NCBI RefSeq assembly: GCF_007752935.1
Contig: NZ_CP036319.1
Coordinates: 2,294,001 to 2,358,000 of the forward strand
Direction of reading: 5' to 3'
Length of the DNA stretch: 64,000 bases
Source of the DNA: Crateriforma conspicua
Lineage (GTDB): Bacteria; Planctomycetota; Planctomycetia; Pirellulales; Pirellulaceae
Position numbers and translations under genes: made by a program. A model generated the notes under the pieces. The model saw only the letters and a list, made by a program, of their open reading frames with translations, had not been told where the DNA came from and made no database searches. Within the stretch, counting starts at the first letter, position 1. Every line of letters begins with the position of its first letter. Positions 1 to 9,065 of the stretch are shown here, in pieces.

Positions 1-983
1 GAGTCGAAACCGATGCGATCGGACGTCGGCTTAGGCAACTGAATTTGCCCATGGTGGACCTGAGCGCCGCGCGACATTTGCCGGGGGTGCCCTGGGCCGA
101 CACCGAAGACCGTGGGATCGCCGAACTGGCGGTGGAGCACTTCCTGGATCGCGGTTTTCGCAATCTGGCATTCTGTGGCGACCCGGGCCTGCGCTGGTCC
201 AATGCCCGACGCGATTGGTTCCGTGATTTGGCGACACGCGGGGAATGTCGTTTCTTCGAACACCAGACGATGCATCGCTATGATCCGATGTACCGCTGGG
301 ATCGCGTCGCGCTGGGGCTGACCGATTGGCTGAAGAGTCTGCCGCGTCCGGTGGCGGTCATGGGATGCAATGACTTCTTGGCACACCAAGTCTTGGATGC
401 ATGTCGAACGCTGGGGATCAGCGTTCCCGAACAAGCCGCCGTGTTGGGAGTCGACAACGATCGGTTGATTTGTGAATTAAGCGATCCGGCGCTGTCCAGT
501 GTCATCCCCGATACTCGCCGGACCGGTTACGAGGCGGCCGAAATGTTGGACCGAATGATGAACGGCCAAGTGGTCGACGCGGATCATCCCTTGATCACAC
601 AACCCCTGGGGATTCGCATGCGTCAATCGACCGACACGATGGCGATCGATGACCAGGACGTGGTCAAGGCACTCAGCTTTATCCGTCGGCATGCCTGTGA
701 AAACATTCGCGTGGCCGACGTGTTGAAGCAAACCGAATTGTCGCGCCGGGCACTGGAGCATCGATTTGTCAAATTGGTCGGTCGCACGCCCCATGACGAA
801 ATGACGCGGGTGCGAATGGACCGGGTGAAGGTGTTGCTGGGCGAAACGGACATCTCGATCCACGAAATCTCCAAGCGAACGGGTTTCGAGTATCCCGAGT
901 ACATGGCGGCGGCCTTCAAGCGGGCGACCGGACGATCGCCGACGGAGTTCCGCCAGTCGGTGCAAAGCGACGCGGCGTCCTAG
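1..983 (+). CDS. XylR-type transcriptional regulator (LacI-like sensor + AraC HTH), 5' end cut by window edge
   Basis: The frame is open from the left edge, and the codons before the first internal start (TTG at 45) read like the family's sensor domain, so the true start lies outside the window. About 325 residues are visible. The first ~205 form a periplasmic-binding-protein-like sugar sensor (GFRNLAFCGD, VMGCNDFLAHQ, VLGVDNDRL). The last ~100 form an AraC-type double helix-turn-helix (SRRALEHRFVKLVGRTP, ISKRTGFEYPEYMAAAFKRATG). Proteins of this architecture control pentose or other sugar-use genes in planctomycetes. The next gene, on the same strand, is a secreted glycosidase, and a 17-bp palindrome lies between them, so local control is likely but inferred. 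The family call is strong; the inducer is unknown. Confidence 0.88.
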   Translation, partial: VETDAIGRRLRQLNLPMVDLSAARHLPGVPWADTEDRGIAELAVEHFLDRGFRNLAFCGDPGLRWSNARRDWFRDLATRGECRFFEHQTMHRYDPMYRWDRVALGLTDWLKSLPRPVAVMGCNDFLAHQVLDACRTLGISVPEQAAVLGVDNDRLICELSDPALSSVIPDTRRTGYEAAEMLDRMMNGQVVDADHPLITQPLGIRMRQSTDTMAIDDQDVVKALSFIRRHACENIRVADVLKQTELSRRALEHRFVKLVGRTPHDEMTRVRMDRVKVLLGETDISIHEISKRTGFEYPEYMAAAFKRATGRSPTEFRQSVQSDAAS

Positions 984-1007
984 GAAAAAACACGCCCCGA
1001 CATGGCT

Positions 1008-1024
1008 TTGTAAATTGTTTACAA
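1008..1024. promoter_or_regulatory. 17-bp AT-rich palindrome, probable operator
   Basis: TTGTAAATTGTTTACAA is a perfect inverted repeat of 7 bases with a 3-base spacer. It lies between the regulator stop (983) and the glycosidase start (1131) and stands out as AT-rich in GC-rich surroundings. The size and symmetry fit a dimeric LacI- or AraC-type binding site. That the upstream regulator binds it is inference. Confidence 0.5.
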
Positions 1025-1130
1025 TGGGTCGGTGTGCCGGGCCGGGCGTTTTCGTCTTGGGTGCTCGGCACGACCTGCCCCACCCCTGATTCGCCTTTTT
1101 GATCTCCCTTCCCCACCCAGGCGTCCCACC

Positions 1131-2429
1131 ATGTTGTTTCGTTTGTCTTTCGCGTGCTGGATGTTCGGCGCGTTGTCGTTGTGCTGGTCGAATTCGCCCT
1201 GCATGGGGCAATCTCAAGCGTTTCCGCACAAGATGCCCAGCACGAAACCGGACATCCCGCTAAGCACCGCTTCGCAGCGGTTGTACGAGTATCCGGCACC
1301 GTTGCTGCAGGACAATCCACTGTACACGCAATTCAAATACACGCCGCTGCAGGGCTTGGATTATCACGACGGCGATGGCACGGTCACGCGTCGTGATCCG
1401 TCGCGTCCGATTGTGGCCGATGGCAAGTACCACATCTGGTACACCAAACGTGACACCATCGTTCCGCCGATCGGTGCGGCCAACGCGGGTCAGGCGACTG
1501 ACGAGATCCCGTCGACCGATTGGGACCTGTGTGAAATTTGGCACGCGACCAGCGTGGATGGTTTCACTTGGGAAGAACAAGCCGTCGCCGTGCCACGACC
1601 TCCCAAACCACAACCGGGATGGCGCAGCGTGGCAACGCCGGACATCCTGGTTTGGAAAGGCCGGTATTACCTTTACTATCAAGCCTTCATTGAACCGAGC
1701 GGACTGAAAGGCGATTGGTGTGCGGTATCGGTGTCGCACGCAGATTCACCCGATGGGCCTTGGACGCATACCCATCAGAACGTTGTGCCGACCGGTCCCA
1801 AAGGAACGTGGGACCAAGACGCGGTGCACGATCCGATGCCGATTGTTTATCGCGGCAAGATTCACATCTATTACAAGGCGGCGTTCAACAAGTGGCCCGA
1901 TGAACGGAAAAGGTATGCGGTGGGTCATGGCTTGGTCACGTCGGACGATCCGCTGGGACCGTTTCAGCGTTGTCCGCTGAATCCCGTGCTGCACTCCGGG
2001 CACGAAACGACTTACTTTCCGTTCAAAGACGGTGTGGCTGCGCTCAGCATCAAAGACGGCAACGAACGCAGCACGATGCAGTGGTCGCCCGACGGCATCA
2101 ATTTCGAAATTGCGTCGGTCGTGGACATGCCGCCGGTCGCCTGTGCGCCGTTCACCCCCGACGCGTTCACCGACACCGATGACGGACGCGGCATCACGTG
2201 GGGGCTGTGCCATTTTATTAACGCCGGCACGGCAGGCAAACGCCATTCGATTCTGGCCCGGTTCGACTGTGACCTCAGCCTGGATGTCGACGATCCTTGG
2301 ATGCGTGGCAACAAGATTTGGTTCAAACCGGATGTCTATTTCAGCCAAGGGCTAAACAAGGCACAGCGACAACGGATCGAGCAAGCCAACGCCGTAACCG
2401 CCGCGTCATCAGCCCCGTCAACCGAATGA
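1131..2429 (+). CDS. Secreted glycoside hydrolase, GH117-like five-bladed beta-propeller
   Basis: The protein has 432 residues. ATG 1131 was chosen because it opens with a typical signal peptide (MLFRLSFACWMFGALSL...CMGQS); the longer frame from 1032 adds an Arg/Pro-rich stretch with no signal. The body carries propeller-type repeats (YHIWYTKRD, CEIWHATSVDGFTWEEQ, VATPDILVWKGRYYLYYQ, VHDPMPIVYRGKIHIYYKA, SPDGINFE). This order and wording resemble GH117 enzymes (exo-acting 3,6-anhydro-galactosidases on agar-type oligosaccharides), with GH43 or a related clan as the alternative. It probably acts in the periplasm or outside the cell. It lies next to a XylR-type regulator and an operator-like palindrome. 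Substrate is not shown by the sequence. Confidence 0.7.
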   Translation: MLFRLSFACWMFGALSLCWSNSPCMGQSQAFPHKMPSTKPDIPLSTASQRLYEYPAPLLQDNPLYTQFKYTPLQGLDYHDGDGTVTRRDPSRPIVADGKYHIWYTKRDTIVPPIGAANAGQATDEIPSTDWDLCEIWHATSVDGFTWEEQAVAVPRPPKPQPGWRSVATPDILVWKGRYYLYYQAFIEPSGLKGDWCAVSVSHADSPDGPWTHTHQNVVPTGPKGTWDQDAVHDPMPIVYRGKIHIYYKAAFNKWPDERKRYAVGHGLVTSDDPLGPFQRCPLNPVLHSGHETTYFPFKDGVAALSIKDGNERSTMQWSPDGINFEIASVVDMPPVACAPFTPDAFTDTDDGRGITWGLCHFINAGTAGKRHSILARFDCDLSLDVDDPWMRGNKIWFKPDVYFSQGLNKAQRQRIEQANAVTAASSAPSTE

Positions 2430-2442
2430 CCCGTGTGTTGTC

Positions 2443-4077
2443 CTACTTGCCGGTCATGAAGCGGGTGATCAGGCGCGCGACCGCGTCGTCGGGTTGGCCC
2501 ATTTGGTTGGCGATCGTGGAATGGTTGCGTCCGGGCACTTCGACGAAGCGGATGTGGGCGTGGCCGGCGGCTTTCATCGCGGCCACGAAGTAGTGATTCT
2601 CCGCCGATCGAGCGGGCAAGTCGTCGTCGCCGACGATGCACAAAAATGGCGGTGCTGAATCGTCGACGTGATAGGCCGGCGCGGCGGCGTCGATCACCGG
2701 ACGTGAACGGTCGATCCCGCGTTCGGCCCTGACGGTCGAATGCGTGATCATTTGGCCGGACACCGGAATCACGCCCGCCAACAAATCCGTGCCGCAGCCA
2801 TGTTTGGCCAACGCATCGGGGTGCACGCCGACCATCGCGGCCAAGTATCCGCCGGCGGAATGTCCGGACACATACACCTTGGATTGCTCGCCGACATACT
2901 CGCGGACTCGGCCAATGACGTGAGCCACCGCGGCGGCGGCATCGTCCAGATAGACCGGATAGTTGACTTTGGGTGACAGCCGATAGTTGACCGACACCAC
3001 GGCGAAGCCGTCACGGCAAAATCGTCGCGCCAAGTTCACGGCAATATCGCCGGCTTTGTCGCCGCTGCGGATCGAACCACCGTGGAACCAGACCAGCGTT
3101 GCGGTGGCCGCAGTATCGGTCGGCAGGTACCAGTCCAACTTGCATCGACGGCGTGCGTATGGGTCGGCCGTATCGGGGCGATAAGATTCGTCTTGGATCA
3201 AACGGATCGAATCGGACTCCGGTGCAACCGCTTGTGGTTCCGCGAGGTGCGTGTCAAGCATCATCACGATGTCGCGATGAAACTTGGCGGACATCTGGCC
3301 CAAGTTATGACCGGTCTGGGGAAGGATCGTCAGTGAGTGATCCACGTCCAGTGTGGTGAGGGCTTCTGCAAAGGCTTCATTGCCCGGCTTCAAGAAGTCC
3401 GTTTCGCCGACGACCATCCAGATACCAACGCGGTCGCGGATTTCGTCGATGTTGCGACGCAGGTTCGCCGCCGCCGAATCGTTGGCGTCTTCTCCTGGCA
3501 TCCCCAAAGCCGCGCTCATCGTCGCCGCCGCACAAAACAGATTCGGATATTTCATGGCGAACCGAAGGGACCCGCCGCCGCCCATGGACCAGCCGCACAG
3601 CGCGCGACCGTCACGGCTGGCGATCGTGCGAAAGGTTGAATCGATGTGAGGGATCAATTCTTGGATGATCCATGATTCGGTCATGACGGTGCCGTCGCCC
3701 CAGTCGCGATATCCGCTGCGCTGGCCACCGTTGGGAAAGACATAGATCACGGGCTGGATGGCTTTGTCGGCAATCGCCTGCTTGACCGCCCATGCGAATT
3801 CACGCGACGACGATTCGCTGCCCCCGGCTCCGTGCAGGTAATACACGACCGGATAACGCTGGTTCGATGTTTCATAACCCGGCGGCAGGTAGACGCTGAA
3901 CCCGATGTCGCGCCCCGATGCTTCGCTGTAAAGCGTGTGGTGCTGGCAGTCGTCGGCGATGTTGGTGTCGACCCATCTCCACTGGGACGGGGGTGTGCGC
4001 TGGGCAAGAGCCGGATGCGTGACGAAGGAAAGCAGCGTGGCAACCAGCAGTAGCAACAGTTGTGGGTGGCATCGCAT
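2443..4077 (-). CDS. Secreted double-domain alpha/beta hydrolase (esterase D-like + BD-FAE/lipase-like)
   Basis: The protein has 544 residues starting at ATG 4077, which gives a signal peptide ending near ALAQ (residue 26). Domain 1 (about 40-275) is a PF00756-type esterase: YLPPGY, nucleophile elbow GWSMG with Ser164, GETD acid loop and catalytic His257 in GHNLG. Domain 2 (about 310-540) is a second alpha/beta hydrolase of the acetyl-esterase/kynurenine-formamidase-like group: oxyanion HGGS (333-336), GHSAG with Ser407, acid GDDD (483-486), and His519. Both triads look intact, so two ester-cleaving sites are fused in one chain. A role in deacylating plant or algal polysaccharide is inferred from neighbouring glycosidases. 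It ends 13 bases from the convergent GH117-like gene. Confidence 0.82.
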   Translation of the reverse strand: MRCHPQLLLLLVATLLSFVTHPALAQRTPPSQWRWVDTNIADDCQHHTLYSEASGRDIGFSVYLPPGYETSNQRYPVVYYLHGAGGSESSSREFAWAVKQAIADKAIQPVIYVFPNGGQRSGYRDWGDGTVMTESWIIQELIPHIDSTFRTIASRDGRALCGWSMGGGGSLRFAMKYPNLFCAAATMSAALGMPGEDANDSAAANLRRNIDEIRDRVGIWMVVGETDFLKPGNEAFAEALTTLDVDHSLTILPQTGHNLGQMSAKFHRDIVMMLDTHLAEPQAVAPESDSIRLIQDESYRPDTADPYARRRCKLDWYLPTDTAATATLVWFHGGSIRSGDKAGDIAVNLARRFCRDGFAVVSVNYRLSPKVNYPVYLDDAAAAVAHVIGRVREYVGEQSKVYVSGHSAGGYLAAMVGVHPDALAKHGCGTDLLAGVIPVSGQMITHSTVRAERGIDRSRPVIDAAAPAYHVDDSAPPFLCIVGDDDLPARSAENHYFVAAMKAAGHAHIRFVEVPGRNHSTIANQMGQPDDAVARLITRFMTGK

Positions 4078-4204
4078 CGACAGAATGTTCCCTGTAAAGC
4101 AGGCGGTGCGTAAGATCACCGTAACGGCGATCATCCGGTGGCCACAGTCTAGCGGACTGCTCGGCAGGGGATTGTTTGATCGCGGAGGTCGCTTAAGACG
4201 ATGG

Positions 4205-4627
4205 CTACTGGGGCGATTCGCACAGCGGCACAATCGGACTGGTCGATTCCAACAGCGCTGCGATCGTCACACGGCTGAACGCGGCCTCCGTTTCGGCGTA
4301 TGCCTTGTCCAGTTCCGCATGCAACGGACACAACTCATGATGCGTGGCCAGTCCCAGCGGACAACGACGGATTCGTTCGATCGGGTCGACGATGTTGATG
4401 ACGTCCAGAATCGTCAATTGATCGGTCGGCCGAGTCAATTCGTAACCGCCACCGGGACCGGGCCGCGACCGGACCAATTCGTGAGCCACCAAGTCTTGCA
4501 GCACGCGGGTCAGATAACGCCGTGGCACCTTGGTCTGTTTCGCCAAGTTGTCCGCCGAAACGGGTGCCCCGCATCCGGCCATGCTGGCCACGGCACGCAA
4601 GGCGTATTCGGCAGTCTTGGAAATCAT
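4205..4627 (-). CDS. Rrf2 family transcriptional regulator
   Basis: The protein has 140 residues from ATG 4627. The opening [17 protein letters not shown] and the winged-helix segment ([37 protein letters not shown]) are characteristic of Rrf2. The distal part has [15 protein letters not shown], a two-cysteine version of the metal-binding loop; IscR and NsrR use three cysteines, and further Cys residues here are far away (residue ~19 and near the C terminus), so an Fe-S cluster is possible but not certain. The family senses iron-sulfur, nitric oxide or redox state. It is divergent from the matrixin gene across a 382-base region and may control itself; its targets are unknown. Confidence 0.88.
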   Translation of the reverse strand: MISKTAEYALRAVASMAGCGAPVSADNLAKQTKVPRRYLTRVLQDLVAHELVRSRPGPGGGYELTRPTDQLTILDVINIVDPIERIRRCPLGLATHHELCPLHAELDKAYAETEAAFSRVTIAALLESTSPIVPLCESPQ

Positions 4628-5009
4628 GGTGGTCCGGCAATGCCGATGACGTTGGGGAAGTTCAGCGGATTCGTTTGTTTCCGCAGAATACCTTTTCGAC
4701 GCGGAATCATCCACACGCTGGCAACTCCGAGCCACTCTTCGCGGTACCTGTCCATTCGTCACTGATCACGCATCGCACGATCGTCGGACGCGGCGGCTGG
4801 ACGATCTGTTTTGCGTGCAACATCAACGGGTTGAATTTGAATTCCGCCGGGTCTGGACGACTCGTGTTGCGGTGAAACAGGAATGTCAAGAATTCGTCCG
4901 ATTGTCGGTGTGACACCGGTCCGGTGATTCGTCCTATCGGGGCCATGCAGAGATCCGTTTGTTTCGGATCGCTGTTTGGAGCTTTCCCCCCGTGAAGGAT
5001 TTCAAATTC
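4628..5009. other. Divergent intergenic region between rrf2-type gene and matrixin gene
   Basis: No convincing gene lies in these 382 bases. They should hold both divergent promoters. The only clear structure is a set of alternating arms at 4906-4926: CGGTG, TGA, CACCGG, T, CCGGTG. The middle arm can pair with either neighbour, which could make two exclusive hairpins in the matrixin leader or simply be a protein-binding palindrome. Confidence 0.4.
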
Positions 5010-6506
5010 ATGTTGACACGTCAGTCACGATGGACACGCAAGTCACGAATGAAACAGAAGACACGCCGCCGACGTCTGATGGCCGAGTCGCTGGAGTCCC
5101 GGCGGTTGCTGGCGGCCAGCATGGGTTGGGACGGACCCGGGCAAGGATCGGCAGAACTGAGTTACTACATCGAAGGGGTCGCACCGGGGCTGTCGGCGGC
5201 GGAGACCGTACAGGCATTGGAGACGGCTTTGGATGCTTGGGCGTCGGTCGTCGATGTGACGTTCACGCCGACATCAACCGCGGGCCTGCGTGATTCGATT
5301 GATATCTCGTTTGCCGCGATCGATGGAAACGGCGGCACATTGGCTCAAGCCTACTTTCCGGATGACGTGAATCCGCCACGCATCGCAGGCGACATTCAGT
5401 TCGACATCGCGGAGAACTGGGAGATCGGAAATGAGCAAGGCAATGCCGCCTTCGATCTGGTCTGGGTCGCGGTTCATGAGATCGGTCATTCGTTGGGGCT
5501 CGAACACTCGGATGATTTCGGCGCCGTGCTGTCGGAATCCGTTTCACCGGCTCAAGCGTTCACGGAACTGGGCGATTCGGACATCGACGAAATCTTGCAA
5601 CTGTATGCCCCGGCAGTGACCGAGACACCGTCCGAAGATGACGTCACCGATCCCGATGTCGACGAAGACCCCGATGTCATCATCGATCATGGCGGCCTGA
5701 TCGATCCCACGGACCCGGCCGATGACGAAACCGACGATGAGTCGGACGTGGATTCGGGAACCGACGATGAGTCGGATGGGGATTCGGGAACCGACGACAC
5801 GCCGGCAAACGACGGCGATGACCAGGCTGACGACGACGAAACCGATGGTGACGAAACCGATGGTGATGAAACCGACGGTGACGAAACCGATGGCACGGAT
5901 GAAAGCGACACGCCGGACGACGGTAACACGGATGCGGGCGACGACATGGCCGATGACGACGAAACGGACGCGGACGATCTTCCTTCCGCGTTAAGTGATG
6001 CGGCGATCAATCGTCTGACACGCATCAACACCGACACGCTGTTCGAAACTTATGACGCCGACGGTGATGGTTTCTTGGCGGAAAGCGAAGTCCCCACGCG
6101 ATTGTGGACGCATCTGTTTGACGCACAGGCCGATGCCGATGGCGACACGGTTCTATCGAGCGAAGAGATCAGCAGCTTGGTGGCGATGCTTCGTCAAAAC
6201 CGCTTTGACACCCTGGACAGCGATGGCGACGGTACGCTGACCGAAGATGAACTGAGCCGCCGACAGTGGCGTCGATTGTCGGCCGCGGATGCCGATCTGG
6301 ATGCCACGATCAGCTTTGACGAATTCGATCAATGGATGGACGATCGTGGATCCGATACGGGCGCGAGGTCTGAAAGATTCGGGTTCGGTTCCATGTTCAC
6401 GCGAATGATTCTGGACACGATGTTGAACATGTTCCGTCAAGTTTTGTCGTTCGCGCTGCATCCATCCGGATTCAGGACCGGTTTCAGTTCGTTCTTTCGG
6501 ATTTGA
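5010..6506 (+). CDS. Secreted matrixin-type metalloprotease with LEPR-XLL sorting motif and EF-hand tail
   Basis: The protein has 498 residues. ATG 5010 has GAAGGA ten bases upstream; a TTG at 4959 is the longer alternative. The N terminus is very basic and carries LMAESLESRRLLAAS (about 23-37), the planctomycete LEPR-XLL motif found at the start of large exported proteins. Residues ~45-200 are a matrixin-like zinc protease with HEIGHSLGLEH at 156-166 (three zinc His and the catalytic Glu). It is followed by a strongly acidic linker with four perfect DETDG repeats, then four EF-hand or dockerin-like calcium loops (DADGDGFLAESE, DADGDTVLSSEE, DSDGDGTLTEDE, DADLDATISFDE). It should act outside the cytoplasm. 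Its substrate is unknown. It overlaps the convergent GH51 gene by 23 bases. Confidence 0.85.
   Translation: MLTRQSRWTRKSRMKQKTRRRRLMAESLESRRLLAASMGWDGPGQGSAELSYYIEGVAPGLSAAETVQALETALDAWASVVDVTFTPTSTAGLRDSIDISFAAIDGNGGTLAQAYFPDDVNPPRIAGDIQFDIAENWEIGNEQGNAAFDLVWVAVHEIGHSLGLEHSDDFGAVLSESVSPAQAFTELGDSDIDEILQLYAPAVTETPSEDDVTDPDVDEDPDVIIDHGGLIDPTDPADDETDDESDVDSGTDDESDGDSGTDDTPANDGDDQADDDETDGDETDGDETDGDETDGTDESDTPDDGNTDAGDDMADDDETDADDLPSALSDAAINRLTRINTDTLFETYDADGDGFLAESEVPTRLWTHLFDAQADADGDTVLSSEEISSLVAMLRQNRFDTLDSDGDGTLTEDELSRRQWRRLSAADADLDATISFDEFDQWMDDRGSDTGARSERFGFGSMFTRMILDTMLNMFRQVLSFALHPSGFRTGFSSFFRI
5835..5894 (+). repeat. Four 15-bp tandem repeats encoding DETDG
   Basis: Four consecutive 15-base units (gacgaaaccgatggt with synonymous changes) encode DETDG inside the acidic linker of the matrixin. 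Just before them (about 5733-5792) a 30-base unit encoding an Asp/Ser-rich segment occurs twice. Such in-frame units can expand and contract by slippage. Confidence 0.85.
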
Positions 6507-8985
6507 TCCGGATCGCCTGGACGGCGTACGGCGGGATGGTGTGTTGAAACTCTGTCCCTGCCGCGATCTTTGACGCCACCGGCTTCACCGTCTCGGGCGA
6601 CTCGAACATATTGACGGCGTCTTTGGTGCCCGCCAGGGTGACCACCGACGCCGACGATGCCATGGCTTGGACGCCGCTGAATTCGATCTGGGCATCGACT
6701 TCGGCGGCCGTCGGGTTGACCAGCTTCAGGATGATTTCGCCAGCGTCGCGGTCGTACGTCGACGAGATGGAGACGTCCAGCGATCCAAGTTGCACCTGTT
6801 GCTTCAGGTCGCCGTTGATGAAACAGCGAACGGTGTCGCCATTCATTTCGATCTTCAAGTCGTACCATTGGTCGGATTCGATGCCTCCGTCGACTTTGGC
6901 GATCGTGCTGCTTTGGTCGCCGTCGAACGATTCGATGCCATGCTGGCGATTGTTCCAACCGCCGACGTTCCACCAATAGCCGCCTTTGCCATTGGCGTCG
7001 GAGGCGAATCGAAGCAGGAACCCTTCTTTGCCGCCCGTTTTCTTGACCCGCGCTGTGAAGACGATCTTTTCACCGGAGAAGCTCTCGTGACTGATCGCCA
7101 ATGCGGGAGTTTCCTTCATGTCGGTCTGCGCCAGATGACCGTTGTCGTGTTCGAACTTTCCTGATGTCGTTTTCCAGTGGGCAAGGTCAAGCGGTCGGCC
7201 GTTGACCGCCGCTTCGCCCAATTCGATCGTCGTGTTCCATGTGCCGATTCCGACGTAGCCGTTAAACAAGGGTGCCGGCGACTTGGCGACCACATCGATG
7301 CTGTTCGCAAGGTAGACATCGCCCTTGAGCCGGCTGAACAATTGTTGGACGTAGTAGTTGGTCGTCCGCACGACGTTTCGATCGTCGAAATAGATCATGT
7401 CGGGACGCCATTGCATGTGTCCTTTGCGGCCAAACAGCGGCGCGTAACAGGTCATGTCGACCAGGTCGGCGTTGCGTTCGATGCCCGTCAAAAACGCGGC
7501 TTCGGACAACGCGGAATACAGCGTGTTCTTGCGATCGGTGTCGTGCGCGGCGTATTCACCGACAAAGATCAGCGGTTTATCGCGGTCAAATGAATCGAAC
7601 CGATTCACGTTGTCAAAGAACCAACGTGGGCTCATGTAGTAGTGTTCGTCGGAACTGTAGACTTTTTCTTTCGTCATCAAGTCGTAGATAGGAATGCCCG
7701 TGCCCAGTCCTGACGTGCCGATGATTTTGATCTCGGGATACGCCTTTCGTATCGCTTCGGCAAAGACCGGGAATCTTTGCCGCATGTCCGGCGTGTCGTG
7801 TTCTTCGTTGCCCAGGCAAACGAATTCCAAACCGAACGGTTCGGGGTGGCCCATGTCGGCACGCACCGATCCCCAAGTGCTATCGGCCGGTCCATTGGCA
7901 AACTCAATCAGGTCCAACGCGTCCTGAACGTGAGGCCCCAATTCATCCATCGGTACAAACTCCGTGCACCGAAAACCACAGCCAACGCCGATGGGAACCA
8001 CCGGCAACGGTTCCATGTCCAAGTCTTCGCACAGTTGGAAGTATTCAAAGTAGCCCAGGCCATACGTCTGGTGATAACCCCAGAGGTTCCAGTTGGGTTT
8101 ACGTTGTGCGACGTCACCCACGCTGTCTTTCCAGCGGTACCGATTGTCCAAGCCCCAACCGTGAGTGATGCAGCCTCCGGGGAAACGCAAAAATTGGGGG
8201 TTCAAGTCACGCAAGGCTTCGACCAAGTCTTTGCGCAGCCCATTCTTGCGACCGTTGAAGGTTTGCTGGGGGAACAGCGACACCATGTCCAGGTCAAGCG
8301 TGCCCCGGCCGTTGGTCGTGATCTGCAGTCGTGCGTCATCTCGCGTTTCATTGGCGGTCAGCACGCCGTCGAATTTTTGCCAGGTGCTGCCCGGTCTTGG
8401 CAGTTCCAACGTTCCACAAACATCGCCATCGGGCGAAAGCAGACGCACGGTCAACGGAGCGGCACCCTGCCAGTCGTCAACGCGAGCGTACAACGACACG
8501 TCGTACTTGGCGGACTGGTCGATTCGTATGCCGTCAAAGCCCAGGTTTTGAGTTCCAAAGGTGCCCGGCTGGTCCGCCGTCACGCTGACATAATGCGTGT
8601 TGTTGGAATTCAGCGGCGACTCGTTGTGGACTTGCATGGTCGCATCAACGAAGCCGTCGTGATTCTTGGGCGACGATGCGATTTGCCAAGCATAAAGCGG
8701 ATGAAATTCGGTACGTGGATGCGTGTCTTTGAGCGAAAAATATTCGAATGAGCGGTTTTGAATCAGCTCCGCGTAAAGCCCGCCGTCGGCGGCGTCATTG
8801 ATGTCTTCGAAAAACAGACCATAAAGATGCGGACTGATTTCCACGGTGGGTTGATCCGCATGAACGTTGACCTTGATCCGTGTTTGTGCCGATGCGATTC
8901 CAGCAATGCAACAGAGGATGCCAAGTGTGGCGACGATTCGATTGCCGTAATGAAGGAACGATCGGATTTGGGGAAGACAAAACAT
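6484..8985 (-). CDS. Secreted alpha-L-arabinofuranosidase (GH51)
   Basis: The protein has 833 residues with a signal peptide (hydrophobic IVATLGILCCIAGIASA, cleavage near residue 33). The GH51 core starts at ISPHLYGLFFEDINDAADGGLYAELIQNRSFE. The acid/base Glu is E394 in CLGNEEHD and the nucleophile is E477 in FVGEYAAHD, both intact. Residues ~135-240 look like a carbohydrate-binding jelly roll inserted before the barrel. Residues ~610-770 (TSGKFEHDNGHLAQTD, GYWWNVGGWNNRQHG, CFINGDLKQQV) look like a concanavalin/DUF1080-type domain placed inside the C-terminal part. It removes arabinose from hemicellulose or pectin side chains. It lies alone on the minus strand, with a palindrome upstream at 9056-9065. 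Confidence 0.93.
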   Translation of the reverse strand: MFCLPQIRSFLHYGNRIVATLGILCCIAGIASAQTRIKVNVHADQPTVEISPHLYGLFFEDINDAADGGLYAELIQNRSFEYFSLKDTHPRTEFHPLYAWQIASSPKNHDGFVDATMQVHNESPLNSNNTHYVSVTADQPGTFGTQNLGFDGIRIDQSAKYDVSLYARVDDWQGAAPLTVRLLSPDGDVCGTLELPRPGSTWQKFDGVLTANETRDDARLQITTNGRGTLDLDMVSLFPQQTFNGRKNGLRKDLVEALRDLNPQFLRFPGGCITHGWGLDNRYRWKDSVGDVAQRKPNWNLWGYHQTYGLGYFEYFQLCEDLDMEPLPVVPIGVGCGFRCTEFVPMDELGPHVQDALDLIEFANGPADSTWGSVRADMGHPEPFGLEFVCLGNEEHDTPDMRQRFPVFAEAIRKAYPEIKIIGTSGLGTGIPIYDLMTKEKVYSSDEHYYMSPRWFFDNVNRFDSFDRDKPLIFVGEYAAHDTDRKNTLYSALSEAAFLTGIERNADLVDMTCYAPLFGRKGHMQWRPDMIYFDDRNVVRTTNYYVQQLFSRLKGDVYLANSIDVVAKSPAPLFNGYVGIGTWNTTIELGEAAVNGRPLDLAHWKTTSGKFEHDNGHLAQTDMKETPALAISHESFSGEKIVFTARVKKTGGKEGFLLRFASDANGKGGYWWNVGGWNNRQHGIESFDGDQSSTIAKVDGGIESDQWYDLKIEMNGDTVRCFINGDLKQQVQLGSLDVSISSTYDRDAGEIILKLVNPTAAEVDAQIEFSGVQAMASSASVVTLAGTKDAVNMFESPETVKPVASKIAAGTEFQHTIPPYAVQAIRIKSERTN

Positions 8986-9055
8986 GATGCATCGACAGCT
9001 TGAGTGGTGAGATCAACCTTGTGTGGGATCACGTTAGCACAGGAGGCATTGAACA

Positions 9056-9065
9056 TTTGCGCAAA
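9056..9065. promoter_or_regulatory. Palindrome TTTGCGCAAA upstream of GH51 gene
   Basis: A perfect 10-base palindrome lies about 70 bases upstream of the GH51 start and also upstream of the divergent permease gene. Its core TTGCGCAA recurs upstream of a DUF1080 gene at 26314-26323. It could be an operator; a chance match is possible for so short a site. Confidence 0.3.

Noticed and set aside
5687-6037. Ser/Val-rich frame antisense to the matrixin
   Set aside because: It is the complement of the acidic DETDG repeats and has no start signal.
7777-8751. 324-codon open frame antisense to GH51
   Set aside because: GH51 motifs on the other strand are complete; the antisense frame has no recognisable domain.
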